A stretch of DNA of 64,000 nucleotides, taken from contig MCFH01000014.1 of the NCBI GenBank assembly GCA_002104945.1, positions 839,001 through 903,000 on the forward strand, given 5' to 3'. Source of the DNA: Piromyces finnis. Taxonomy: Eukaryota > Neocallimastigomycota > Neocallimastigomycetes > Neocallimastigales > Neocallimastigaceae. Below the pieces are notes generated by a model. That model had not been told where the DNA came from and did not search any database. It saw only the letters and a program-made list of their open reading frames with translations. The translations under genes were made by a program, and so were the position numbers. Each line of letters starts with the position of its first letter. Positions within the stretch are counted from its first letter, which is position 1. Below, piece by piece: positions 32,101 to 41,210 of this stretch.

Positions 32101-33705
32101 AGAACTACCAGTCCACCTATTAATCCAAATCTCAAAAGACTTAATTCTTATTCTTACCCTAAAATTGATTCTATTTCTTCAATACATACATCAATTCCTA
32201 TAACCTATCAAGATGCATTATCAAATGCTAATAGTGACAAATGGATTAATGCTATTAATGATGAACTTAACAATCTTTATAGAAATAAAACTATGACATT
32301 CGTTAAAAATCTTCCCAAAGGTAAAAATGTTGTTACCACCAAATGGATTTTCACTATTAAAACAGATGAAAATAATAACATTACTAAATATAAAGCACGT
32401 ATTGTAGCTAGAGGTTACACACAAAAATATGGCATTGATTTTGAATTTACATACTCTCCAACTTTAAATTTTGATATTATTAAACTTCTTCTTGCTATTT
32501 CAGCCAAATTTAAATGGAACGTTTACCAATTGGACATCAAATCTGCCTACCTCCATGCAAATCTAGATACTGAAATTTATACAACTATTCCCGAAGGTGA
32601 TAAAAACTATGGTAAAGGATTTTGGAAACTGAATAAAGCTCTATACGGACTCAAACAAAGCGGAAGACAATGGAATGAATACATTTCTACTTTTCTTATT
32701 AATCATGGATTTTCTCAATGCACTTCAGACTATTGTATTTTCTTTAAAACTTTTGATAACCAAATTTCTTGCATTATTGGACTTTATGTCGATGATATGA
32801 TTATTTGTGGAACAAATCTTGAACTTATAAGTATAATCTCACAAATTAAATCTAAATTTAAAATTTCTAACTGTCAACCTATCCATTATTTATTAGGTAT
32901 TAAAATTGAAAACAATAATTTTTCTTATTCTATTTCACAAAAACATGTTATTGAAAATATTTTAGACCAATATAATCTTAATAACTGCAGATCTCGAAAA
33001 ACACCATGTACTGGTGATAATGATTCTGAAAACACTAAACGATTTGATACGACTATTTACAAAAGTTTAATTGGTTCTCTTATTTATATTGCTAGATGTA
33101 CAAGACCAGATATTTCTTTTGCTGTTCACAAAGCTGCTCGAAAATCTGAACAACCTACTATTTCCGACTACAACAAAGTTATAAATATTATCAAGTATCT
33201 TAAAACTACTATAGACTACAAAATTACTTATGATGGTAATGGAAAAATTATTGCATTCACTGATGCTGATTTTGGGGGAGATAAGACGGATGGAAAATCA
33301 ACATCAGGATATATAATTCTTATGGAAAATAATCCAATATGTTGGTGCTCAAATAAACAACAAACTGTTGCTACTTCTACTGCTGAAGCCGAATATATCA
33401 GTACTACAGAATGCACTAAGAAAATTTTATACTTTAGAAATATCTTAGAAGAATTATTCAAATTCAACGAACCTATAACTATTTATACTGACAACTTAGC
33501 AAGTAAAAGAGCAATTGAAAATGGTGAATTAAATTCCAAACTTAAACACATAAATATAAAATTTCATTTCAATAGAGACAATATTAAAAATAACAAAATT
33601 AAATTAGAATATATCGACACAAACAATATGCTAGCAGACTTTTTAACAAAAAATATTAATGGATCAAAAATGAAAAAGTTCACTGACACTATATTTAAAA
33701 AATAA
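29200..33705 (+). CDS. Gag-Pol polyprotein of copia element 3
   Basis: 1501 residues in one frame. Gag is residues about 1-220, with a CCHC knuckle at C234 (CDICKKNNHNTENC) and an Asn/Ser/His-rich linker. Protease D339 (YDTGAS) is next. The pre-integrase zinc region starts at H476 (WHNRLAHYY ... CNECK). Integrase D531, D594, E630 (35 residues between the last two) follows. A roughly 250-residue Asn/Ser/Phe-rich linker comes next. RT has YVDD at 1196-1199, and RNase H has D1355 and E1396. All catalytic motifs are present. It would make virus-like particles, copy the element RNA and integrate the cDNA. With no frameshift, the Gag:Pol ratio must be set by processing or another means. Start: the first AUG, 30 bases after the LTR. 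Confidence 0.96.
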   Translation: MDYNLFKGPSLNGSNFNAWYNRTNNTLTAFQLSQYIESDVINNLKKNNTTPDVLNNARIENAKALGIIYGSIDDNIHNYLRGLNTAYEVMNKLTKLFKQDDAVNLEAWLNKINNMKARNEKEIIKTLSNMMELFRLMESNNSKLTETEKMRYMYNSLPSNIRNIIILSNTYNTSSELFNSIKERIKTMNHADEITPPKIFINSEDKMDIDYLDKFFHKNKNNNFRKDFKQNKYCDICKKNNHNTENCYYNSKNNNNRKSSHNTRRSSHKSYHNSQYNKFNGKVNNISYDINKQNINNYNDNFTLDELRPILEKHNINSIQINNGLNKNINKYHTCWIYDTGASEHVTNNKNILKNFRYKKIKMNCANNTVCYFDGFGTYEGYINNYPIKLANVYYSKQLNKNLISGIKLSNSGFKSTISQENNKPYIIIKSQDNKNIYKTFSNNDNSFLIHTKNKEFNNKQIFNINTSNFNETLWHNRLAHYYNKDLKKYLIDHNISKNFCNECKASKLKRKPHNKITPKASEINEVIHSDIIGPLTESVNKKKYILTFIDDFSRHSWIYLLSSKAEAPKIITEFLTLINNQSNDHKVKYFKSDNGKEYTNKKVIKFCKKHGIIKLFSPPYNPENNGIAERFNQTIISSTKTLLYWSKLSLNFWNFAVQYSNYIYNLVPHQSISNHIPYEIYNGKKANINHIKVFGCICEYKIFNQNKNKLSPNTAKGIFLGFNTNANSYIIMDYNKQTIHLVREAYFHEDTPANYSADSESTIKDPYDFNSYVPMVNDSSTKFDPPEFDSANSTNSEIFNYNPITNISPNPSDNLNEFSGTTSKFSGETSKILSNSNNENFNLNNQNFNNKISNSENDYNLEISKNISRNFSSNNEFNTPNDNYNDTDTSNDINVNYNNQISPTPTNNDLETHDEFLNTNYFPSNNFNNSTPIIKNNNFNNFSNNPTNFYDQFSTFNTDTNHKIPKRTTSPPINPNLKRLNSYSYPKIDSISSIHTSIPITYQDALSNANSDKWINAINDELNNLYRNKTMTFVKNLPKGKNVVTTKWIFTIKTDENNNITKYKARIVARGYTQKYGIDFEFTYSPTLNFDIIKLLLAISAKFKWNVYQLDIKSAYLHANLDTEIYTTIPEGDKNYGKGFWKLNKALYGLKQSGRQWNEYISTFLINHGFSQCTSDYCIFFKTFDNQISCIIGLYVDDMIICGTNLELISIISQIKSKFKISNCQPIHYLLGIKIENNNFSYSISQKHVIENILDQYNLNNCRSRKTPCTGDNDSENTKRFDTTIYKSLIGSLIYIARCTRPDISFAVHKAARKSEQPTISDYNKVINIIKYLKTTIDYKITYDGNGKIIAFTDADFGGDKTDGKSTSGYIILMENNPICWCSNKQQTVATSTAEAEYISTTECTKKILYFRNILEELFKFNEPITIYTDNLASKRAIENGELNSKLKHINIKFHFNRDNIKNNKIKLEYIDTNNMLADFLTKNINGSKMKKFTDTIFKK

Positions 33706-33848
33706 CAAAATTTGCAAAAACTTATAATCAACTTTATTTTATTAATATCTTATATTTTATATTTTCATTCTACTACTTAAATTTTTCAATTTCTTAATCT
33801 CTTCAAATTTTATTTTTATTTTTCATAAAAACAAATTTGAGGGGGGAA

Positions 33849-34080
33849 TGTTAAACATTAATAATTTAACTTAAATCTAGAAATATGTAGAATAGAATAG
33901 AATTATGTATTACTAATATATTTAGTCATAGAATATTCTCATGATAAATAATACGCCACAATCCTTAGTATAAATAGAGAATAAATTTATGAACTATTTA
34001 TGTACTTTGTAATTACCTTTTTATTAATAATATTAATAAATAAAGTTTATATTAAAAACAATATTATAAATTTTTTTTCA
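33849..34080 (+). repeat. 3' LTR of copia element 3
   Basis: Identical to the 5' LTR except in the terminal T run. Preceded by the polypurine tract GAGGGGGGAA (33839-33848). The 140 bases between the ORF and the tract hold no other feature. Confidence 0.95.
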
Positions 34081-34647
34081 ATTATAATAATAAATTAATT
34101 TAATAATAAATTATTTTATAATAATTCTGTTAAATTTAAATTAAGATAAATATTTAAATTTAAGGAATAAAAGAATTTTAATTAAATTTAAAAATAGATG
34201 TGTTTATATTTCAATAGGAAATATATTATGAATAGTATTAATAATATTAAATTAATTTATAGATAATACACGGGCTTTATTTAATTTTGAGTTTACTCAA
34301 ATTGAATTAAAATTATAATGAATTAGTTTTAGTTTAGCTTTATTATTTTATTATTTAATTAGATTAGTTCTGTTTATTTTATATTAAGTATATATTTATT
34401 TAAATAAAATAATATTTAGAATATAATTATGAAAAAATATAAATATATGTAGTTTGTTAAATCAATGTAATTGTTATTTCAATTTTTTAATTATTAACTA
34501 TTATATAGTTAATAATATTTTTAAGAGTTTTAAATAAAACGTTTTTTTTAAAAAATAAAATTTTAATGTTTTATTTTTTTGTTTTCGTGTAAATAAAAAT
34601 TATTTTGTTTTAAGTATAAAATCTGTTTTAAATATAATACTTTTGCA

Positions 34648-34727
34648 TATTCTTAAATTAAAATTATTAATAATAAAAGTTCAAAAAAAATTTTTATAAC
34701 GATTCAATAAAATAATTTAATTATAAT
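34648..34727. other. Short AT-rich 3' flank of the tRNA-Met gene
   Basis: On the minus strand this is downstream of tRNA-Met. T runs (AAAA at about 34708-34711 and A8 at 34683-34690 on the plus strand) could terminate Pol III transcription. Confidence 0.45.
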
Positions 34728-34799
34728 GCGAAGTGTGAGGTTCGAACTCACGACCTTAAGATTATGAGACTTACGCGCTGCCGACTGCGCCAACTTCGC
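34728..34799 (-). tRNA. tRNA-Met(CAT), elongator type
   Basis: A minus-strand cloverleaf of 72 nt: acceptor GCGAAGT with ACTTCGC, anticodon loop CTCATAA, T arm with TTCGAAC. G1:C72 and the TTCGAAC loop favour elongator over initiator, which normally has A1:U72 in eukaryotes. It is only 8 bp downstream of tRNA-Ser without a T run, so it is probably co-transcribed. This resembles the Ser-Met dimeric tRNA genes of fission yeast, although those use initiator Met. Confidence 0.95.
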
Positions 34800-34807
34800 A
34801 ACAATTC

Positions 34808-34888
34808 GTCACCTGCAGGACTCGAACCTGCGCTCCCAAAGGGAAATGGCTTAGCAGGCCACCGCGTTAACCACTCCGCCAAAGTGAC
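34808..34888 (-). tRNA. tRNA-Ser(GCT)
   Basis: A minus-strand gene of 81 nt with acceptor GTCACTT, anticodon loop CTGCTAA (anticodon GCT) and the long variable arm (TTTCCCTTTGGGAGC) typical of Ser tRNAs. T arm GCAGG-TTCGAGT-CCTGC. No intron. First member of a Ser-Met pair. LTR A starts 13 bp upstream of its mature 5' end. Confidence 0.96.
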
Positions 34889-34901
34889 TATTAATTAATT
34901 T

Positions 34902-35717
34902 TGTTAATAAATAATGAAATTAATAAATATAAAATTATTATTATACCTGATTTTTAAGTTAACCCTAAAAGTAACTTAAAACAAGTTATAGTTTAATTAA
35001 GTACTTTACCAAAATTCTTAAATAAAATTAATCCTAAACACTGCATATATTTTGATTATTGAAAGAAAATAATAAACTTTAATTAATCGAGATCAAAATA
35101 TATAACTTTTGTTAAATTAATTGTTAAATTAAATGTTTAATAACTTCGTTAGTAAATTACACTTTAAAAGTAAACAAATATAATAATTCATGTTATAAAA
35201 TAATATAATTAAACACTTTTATTAAAATACTAAAAATAATTATTACTTTAATTAATTGTAAAATAAACAACTTTTTATATTCTTTAACTTTTAATTATTT
35301 CTTTTATTGTTATTTCTAATTACTTTTATTACTTTTATTGTAAATAGTTATTAATTTTATTGTTTTAATGTAAATAGTTTAAATTCAAAAGAAAATATAA
35401 ATACATGTAAATATTCTTATTTTAATCATTATTATTATTATTAATAAAGAAATATTATATAGTTAGATTAATATTTTATAATTTTAATAATCACTTTTAT
35501 ACTTAAATAAATAAAAAATTTTAAATATTTAAATATTAGAAAAACAAGTGTTTCTAATAAAACAATTTAGTGTTTTAACAAAACAATTTTATTAATTTTT
35601 ATAAAAACGATTTTAAATCTTAATCAATATAACTTATATAGTTATAACAAAAGATATAATATAATAATCACTTTTTGAAGTAAAATTCAAAATTAAGATT
35701 ATTATCAAATTATATCA
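34902..35717 (+). mobile_element. A-family solo LTR 13 bp upstream of tRNA-Ser
   Basis: Starts TGTTAATAAATAATG, a small variant of the family start, and ends AATTATATCA. About 816 bp. Same orientation and nearly the same distance relative to the tRNA as element 1 at tRNA-Gly. Confidence 0.93.
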
Positions 35718-35718
35718 T

Positions 35719-36218
35719 TGTAAGAAATATTTGTGGCCATAAGTTTGCCCACAAATATTTCAATTGAAACCATATATTCTGGTCACCATTTATTGGCCAG
35801 ATATATGTATAACCATATATTAATGGTTATTAATTAAATAGGAAGTTTATTTACTTTACCCAATCAAGTGGTAAAGAAAATAAACTAATATAGTTAAATA
35901 GTATAGTTGAAACTAACGTTAAATACTTTAGCGTTAGTATTAAAGTAAATTAGTAACTATAATAATAATTAATGTATTATAATTATACATAATAAATAAA
36001 AGAGATAATTAATATAGAATTATTTAAGTAAACATTATTTCATAAAATCTTTATACGTTTGTTTGTAATTATTTTAGTGTTATAATATTTATTTTATTTC
36101 TTTTATTATTTTTTATAAAACTTTATTTAGTTATTAACTCGTATAGAGAGGTAATAACTAACTTAATTAGCTAAATATTAATAACTTATTAACTAATATT
36201 ATAAAAACACCTTTTACA
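35719..36218 (+). mobile_element. E-family solo LTR (copy 1)
   Basis: Starts TGTAAGAAATATTTG and ends ACCTTTTACA, 500 bp. It matches copy 2 at 37604-38099. It contains a 9 bp inverted repeat, TAGTTATTA with TAATAACTA, near 36129-36163. It abuts LTR A with one base between. Confidence 0.9.
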
Positions 36219-37026
36219 AATTTGTTGATACGAAGAAAAATTGTAAAATATTGTATTAATAGAACAATGTATTAATACGTATTTAAAATAATGTATAATG
36301 TATTAAATTAATGTACCGTAAATTTTATTCTTTAATTACAAAAATTTATATCACAATACATTAACATAAATTTATGTAAAATTTAATTTTAGGATAAGAT
36401 AAAGTTTTTGATGATAAAATAAAATTTTAAATTAAATAAATTTTAACCAATAAATATTTTAGATAATAAAAAAAAATTTTTTTATAAACTAAGCCTCAAA
36501 ATTAGAAATAAATAAATTGAATATATGTTTGAAATATAATCAACCATATAGTAAATAAATCAAAACTTTATTTTAAGTTTAGAAAATTCTTTAGTAAATA
36601 AATTGAATTTAAATAGTTTAATACAAATAATTTCTTTTAATAAATGTATAAATGTAAACAATGTAAAATTATAATATTAAAACATGTATATTAGAATTTA
36701 TTCAATTTATTTAAAAAGTATAAATAAAGAAAATTTTTCAACTATTGAAACGATAGTTGGAAAATCATATAGGTTAATTTTGTTTAGATAAATTAACATT
36801 AGTTTATAATTAGTTTAGTTGTTTTTTTTTTATAATAAATATTGATTACCTAGTGAGGGCTCTGGTAAAATATCCTTCACGGTAAAGTAATCAACGGTTG
36901 TTTTAGTTTAGTTATTTTAAAATAATTTAATAAATAAAATATAAAAAATTAAAAATAATTTAAAGTGTAGTTTAGAATATTGAGTGTATACAAACCTGAA
37001 CTTAGTTTAGAATATTTTACAAAAAT
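36219..37026. other. Unclassified AT-rich segment with a conserved-looking hairpin
   Basis: I see no ORF or LTR border. The segment contains one strong hairpin at about 36842-36893 in a G+C-richer patch. The outer stem is TTGATTAC with GTAATCAA; the inner stem pairs GTGAGG with CCTTCAC with one bulge. It may be part of a decayed LTR. Confidence 0.45.
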
Positions 37027-37523
37027 ATTATCTTAATTCTATAAAGGAATATAGAAAGTGATAATATTTGTATCTAAAATTTAATAAATAAAAATAAATA
37101 AGAAAATAAAAATAGAATAAATGATTTTTATACTTGTTCATTTGCAAGTCTTTATTAGTTTAAAATATAAAATTATTTTATTTAATTATAAAGTTTTAAT
37201 ATTTAATAACTCTTGTATTATTAAATATATATATGTTATGGTTTAATACATCTTGAATGTATGTAAATATAATCACAACTATTATTTTAATAAAATTTAA
37301 TATTATTATCTAATTTTTATGGATTATTAGGAACAATTTTAAAATAAAATGATTCTATCACTATTTATACAAAATTATTATTTTAAAGTATAATTATAAA
37401 CAAATATAAACTATTTAATTTAAAAATAAATAAACAATTAAATAGACAAAAAGTTTACATTTATAGTTTTTAATTTAATAATTTTATACATGTTAATTAT
37501 TTTAATTTTCAACTATCTGTGTT

Positions 37524-37569
<46 letters not shown>

Positions 37570-37602
37570 AAATTCATAATTTATAAATTTAATTATTTAT
37601 CA
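37027..37602 (-). mobile_element. F-family LTR (minus strand)
   Basis: Reverse complement of the F LTR at 17084-18361 without the nested K. The minus-strand start, TGATAAATAATTAAATT, is at 37602. An AAT/ATT microsatellite at 37528-37569 forms an inverted repeat. The left border is approximate. Confidence 0.75.
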
Positions 37603-37603
37603 T

Positions 37604-38099
37604 TGTAAGAAATATTTGTGGCCATAAGTTTGCCCACAAATATTTCAATTGAAACCATATATTCTGGTCACCATTTATTGGCCAGATATATGTATAACCA
37701 TATATTAATGGTTATTAATTAAATAGGAAGTTTATTTGCTTTACCCAATCAAGTGGTAAAGAAAATAAACTAATATAGTTAAATAGTATAGTTAAAACTA
37801 ACGTTAAATACTTTAGCGTTAGTATTAAAGTAAATTAGTAACTATAATAATAATTAATGTATTATAATTATACTAAATAAATAAAAGATATAATTAAAAT
37901 TAATTATTTAAGTAAATTTATTTCATAATAATATTTATATATACTTGTATTTATTCTTGTGTTATAATATTTATTTTCTTTCTTTTATTATTTTTTATAA
38001 AACTTTATTTAGTTATTAACTCGTATAGAGAGGTAATAACTAACTTAATTAACTAAATTATATAACTTATTTACTAATATTATAAAAACACCTTTTACA
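37604..38099 (+). mobile_element. E-family solo LTR (copy 2)
   Basis: Nearly identical to copy 1 over the first 270 bp, then more diverged, ending ACCTTTTACA. Both copies are preceded by ATCAT, from the ends of different LTR families (A and the complement of F). Confidence 0.9.
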
Positions 38100-38111
38100 T
38101 AATTTTTTGTG

Positions 38112-38977
38112 TGTAAGAAATAATAATTATTTCAATCTAAATAATTAATATTTCTTATTAGTTTAATAATTTAGTTAATAATATTTTATACACTTAAACT
38201 ATTTATTTAATTTATTTAGTTAAATATAATGTATACATTCAGATACTTTATTTAATTTATTTAGTTAAATATATTTCATATATTTATATAATTTATTTAA
38301 TTTATTTAATTAAATAATAATTTGTTCATTTGATTTTTAAATAATATTTATATACAAGAATCCGTAATTTTACCCTTTAATTATATATTACTAATTAATT
38401 TACCTGTTATATCTAAACACGGATTTACTTTAGGAAATCGGTATTTTAAGGTTTTTCCGATTATTATTACAAATAATTGGTTTTACTTAAAATTTACACG
38501 ATGACCAATATGATTAGAATATTGGTTGAAAACTTGTTTAGGTTTTTCTTCTAGTCTTTTCCTAAACATTTTATTTGTTAAGATTAGAACTCATTTATTT
38601 AACCTTATTTTTTAATAAAAATATAAATAAACACTCTTGAAATTCTTTAGAATTCAAGAGTTATTATTATAAGAAAAATTAATTATAATAAATAACAAAT
38701 AATTTTATTTAATAAAAATTAATTAATAAAAAAATCATATTATTAATAAAACATAATTCTTATATTATCCATTTTATTCTCATCCCTCTTCCCATTTATG
38801 TTTTTTGTTGTTTATTATAAATCCTTATAATAAACTCGTTAAGTTCTAGTTTTTTAATTTCATATTTAATTTTTTTTTTCCATATACATATAATTTAATA
38901 TTAAATTTTAATATTGAGTTATCGACAAGTAATTATATTATACTATTTAATATAAATATTATAATAAAATTACTACA
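38112..38977 (+). mobile_element. L-family solo LTR (copy 2)
   Basis: Starts TGTAAGAAATAATAATT and ends ATTACTACA. It carries two conserved inverted repeats: GTTTAGG with CCTAAAC (38538-38570), and a 12 bp stem ACTCTTGA...TCAAGAGT (38633-38661) just after AAATATAAAT. It matches L at 12386-14195 (reversed) and 55443-56230. Confidence 0.8.
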
Positions 38978-38980
38978 TTG

Positions 38981-39837
38981 TGTTAAGGAATGAACATAAA
39001 TAGTTGAATTAGCTAGAATTTTAGGATTTAACCTTCAACTATTTATATTCCTTACTAGTGTTTAACTCTATTTTTAAAATATAAAAATTATAATATATAA
39101 TTTTTATACATTTTTCTAGTAATTATTAATATTTTTATTATATAGTTATATTATTTGTATATAGTTATTTAAGACCTTTATTATTAGTATTAGTATAATT
39201 ACTTATAATATTTTATACTTATAAAATTTTACCAAATTTTATTATTAAAATAGTTATAGGTATTTTATTATTATTTAAGATTCATTTTATTAATTAACTT
39301 TATTGTATAATATTTTATAATTTAAAATTATGACATAAAAATTAATTATATTTTTTACTAAGAGGCAACTGTTACACACAAAACAGAAGATACCTCGACA
39401 GAAAAACTATTATTTATGTCTAAAAAAGGGCATAATTAATTGAATAATATAATTTTATTATATGTTATAATTGAATATATAATATATGATATGCAAAAAT
39501 GTTACACATATCATAAATTAAAATTTATTAATTATAAATTAAAAATTTTTCTATTCAAATATTAAGAGATTATTCATAATATATATTAAGGGTTTAATTA
39601 ATATATGTTACAGTGAATGATCCATATATTATGAATGAAATCAATTTAAATCCTTAGCTATCCAAAATCATTAAATTTCAATTAATGGATAGTTGGAAAA
39701 AGTACGAGGATTTTTTGAGAAAAATTTTAAAAATTGAAAAATCAAAAATAAATTAAATGAATAAAAATTAAAATTAAATAAATTTTTATTTTTATAACTA
39801 TTCAAGTGTTTTGTAATATCTTATTTGAACCGTAGCA
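38981..39837 (+). mobile_element. S repeat (copy 1), LTR-like
   Basis: Starts TGTTAAGGAATG and ends GAACCGTAGCA, about 857 bp. It is duplicated at 56235-62374, where copia element 4 is nested. Near the 5' end is a long inverted repeat: TAAGGAAT plus ATAAATAGTTGAA pair with TTCAACTATTTAT plus ATTCCTTA, with a 4-base bulge and a 25-base loop. A second, G+C-richer hairpin (GAGG..CTGTT with AACAG..CCTC) lies near 39362-39396. No ORF. It could be an LTR of an unseen family or another non-coding repeat. Confidence 0.65.
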
Positions 39838-39839
39838 TT

Positions 39840-40432
39840 TGATATAAATTGGAATTAATAAATATGAAATTATAATCTTGATATAAACTAACCCTCAAAA
39901 CAACTTAAAAATAAATAATAAATAATAATAATATTTAAATGTTTAATTAAAAGTATAAAAATTATTTATTAAAACTCAGTTTAAATTATATTTTTGTTAT
40001 AAAATAAACATAGTATAAATAACATTTTAAATAGTAAAATAGTGTTATATTAATTAAATTAATTACTTTAAAATAAATTGTTTCTTTTATTTATTATTCA
40101 TTATTATTTTAAAACATATTAATATTTTATTTTAAAAAGTTAAAACAGAAAGAAAATTATAAATACATGTAATTATTTCCTAATTTAAAAATCAATCAAT
40201 ACTTTTAATAAATGTATTAAATAAAGAGTTGATTCAAAAATATATTTTAAAATTGTGTTTTTAAAACATAACTTTTATATTTTGTTAATAATCGTTATGT
40301 CGAATTAAAATATTTCAAATAACATTATAATAAAAATTTATTTTAAATCTTTTTTTTTATATAAATTGATAAGAATATTATCACTTTTATAATTATTTAA
40401 TTATAAATTAAGATAATATTAAATACTTATCA
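39840..40432 (+). repeat. 5' LTR of element 5 (family B)
   Basis: Starts TGATATAAATTGG and ends AATACTTATCA. A solo copy is at 62376-62972 next to the second S repeat, and a fragment is at 24318. TATA-like TTATAAATACATG is near 40157. Confidence 0.93.
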
Positions 40433-40436
40433 AATT

Positions 40437-40447
40437 TGGTGGAGAAT
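40437..40447 (+). other. Primer-binding site, possibly tRNA-Ala
   Basis: TGGTGGAGAAT lies 4 bases after the LTR. It begins with TGG, and its complement ATTCTCCACCA fits the 3' end of tRNAs starting GGGGAAT, such as many eukaryotic tRNA-Ala. It differs from the element 1 PBS. Identity is inferred. Confidence 0.5.
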
Positions 40448-41210
40448 CCTTTAAAGGCCGGTGAAGCTAAGTATTAATATTTACTTTATATATTTATATA
40501 TATATAAAACAAAAAAAAATATATATATGTTATTGAATAAAATATATATTAATAGTGAATAATAATATTTAATAACAATTATAATAAAACATATGAAATT
40601 ATATAAATACATTTACATAAAGTGATTTATATACATCAATCGAGCAATTGAAATATAAAATATACAAATAATAATAAATAATATTTTAAATATATAAATT
40701 GTTATGTGACTTGATATGATAATTAAATTAAAATTAACAATAAAATAAATTATATTATGCAAGATATATTAAAGTAATAGAAATATAAAAAATATAAATA
40801 TATATATATATATATATAAATTGAAATTATATAATTATAAATAAAATAGTTAAAACACTAGTAAATAACATATCACAAATAATTATATTACTAAACATTG
40901 AATAATAATAATAATAAATATAAAAGGATAAATAATAAATAATAAATAATTAATGATTAATAATTAGTAATAATTAATAATAATTAGTAATAATATTGAA
41001 AATACAAATATTTGACGATCATATTCTAAGATAATAATAATAAATTATAATAAAAATTTATCATTTAATAATAGTATAGACAATAATTATTATCAATAAT
41101 ATCAACAATAATTAATTAATAAACAAAAATAAGAAATAATAATAATTAATAAAATAGGAAATTATTTAAATATAAAATATATAAGAAATAACATAATAAT
41201 AGTACAGAAA
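40448..41210 (+). other. Leader of element 5
   Basis: Very AT-rich, without an ORF and without the G+C-richer structured block seen in element 1. TA-dinucleotide runs are at about 40494-40528 and 40797-40818. Confidence 0.6.

Larger units (their letters stand above)
28937..34080 (+). mobile_element. Complete Ty1/copia retrotransposon (element 3)
   Basis: Two roughly 232 bp LTRs flank a single 1501-codon gag-pol ORF in the order PR-IN-RT-RNase H, the Ty1/copia order. A 5 bp target duplication ATTAT is at 28932-28936 and 34081-34085. The LTRs look identical except for the T run at their 3' end, and the ORF is uninterrupted. It is therefore a very recent and potentially autonomous insertion. 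It is nested inside an R LTR rather than beside a tRNA. Confidence 0.97.
28888..34647 (+). mobile_element. R-family LTR (plus strand) split by copia element 3
   Basis: Left piece 28888-28936 (TGTAAAGATATAAC) and right piece 34086-34647 (to ATACTTTTGCA) form one R LTR, oppositely oriented to the copy at 22006. Copia element 3 sits between, with its ATTAT target duplication. The right piece has a near-perfect 12 bp hairpin around 34487-34513. Confidence 0.85.

Noticed and set aside
34728-34799. Initiator tRNA-Met
   Set aside because: G1:C72 and TTCGAAC favour an elongator. The eukaryotic initiator normally has A1:U72.
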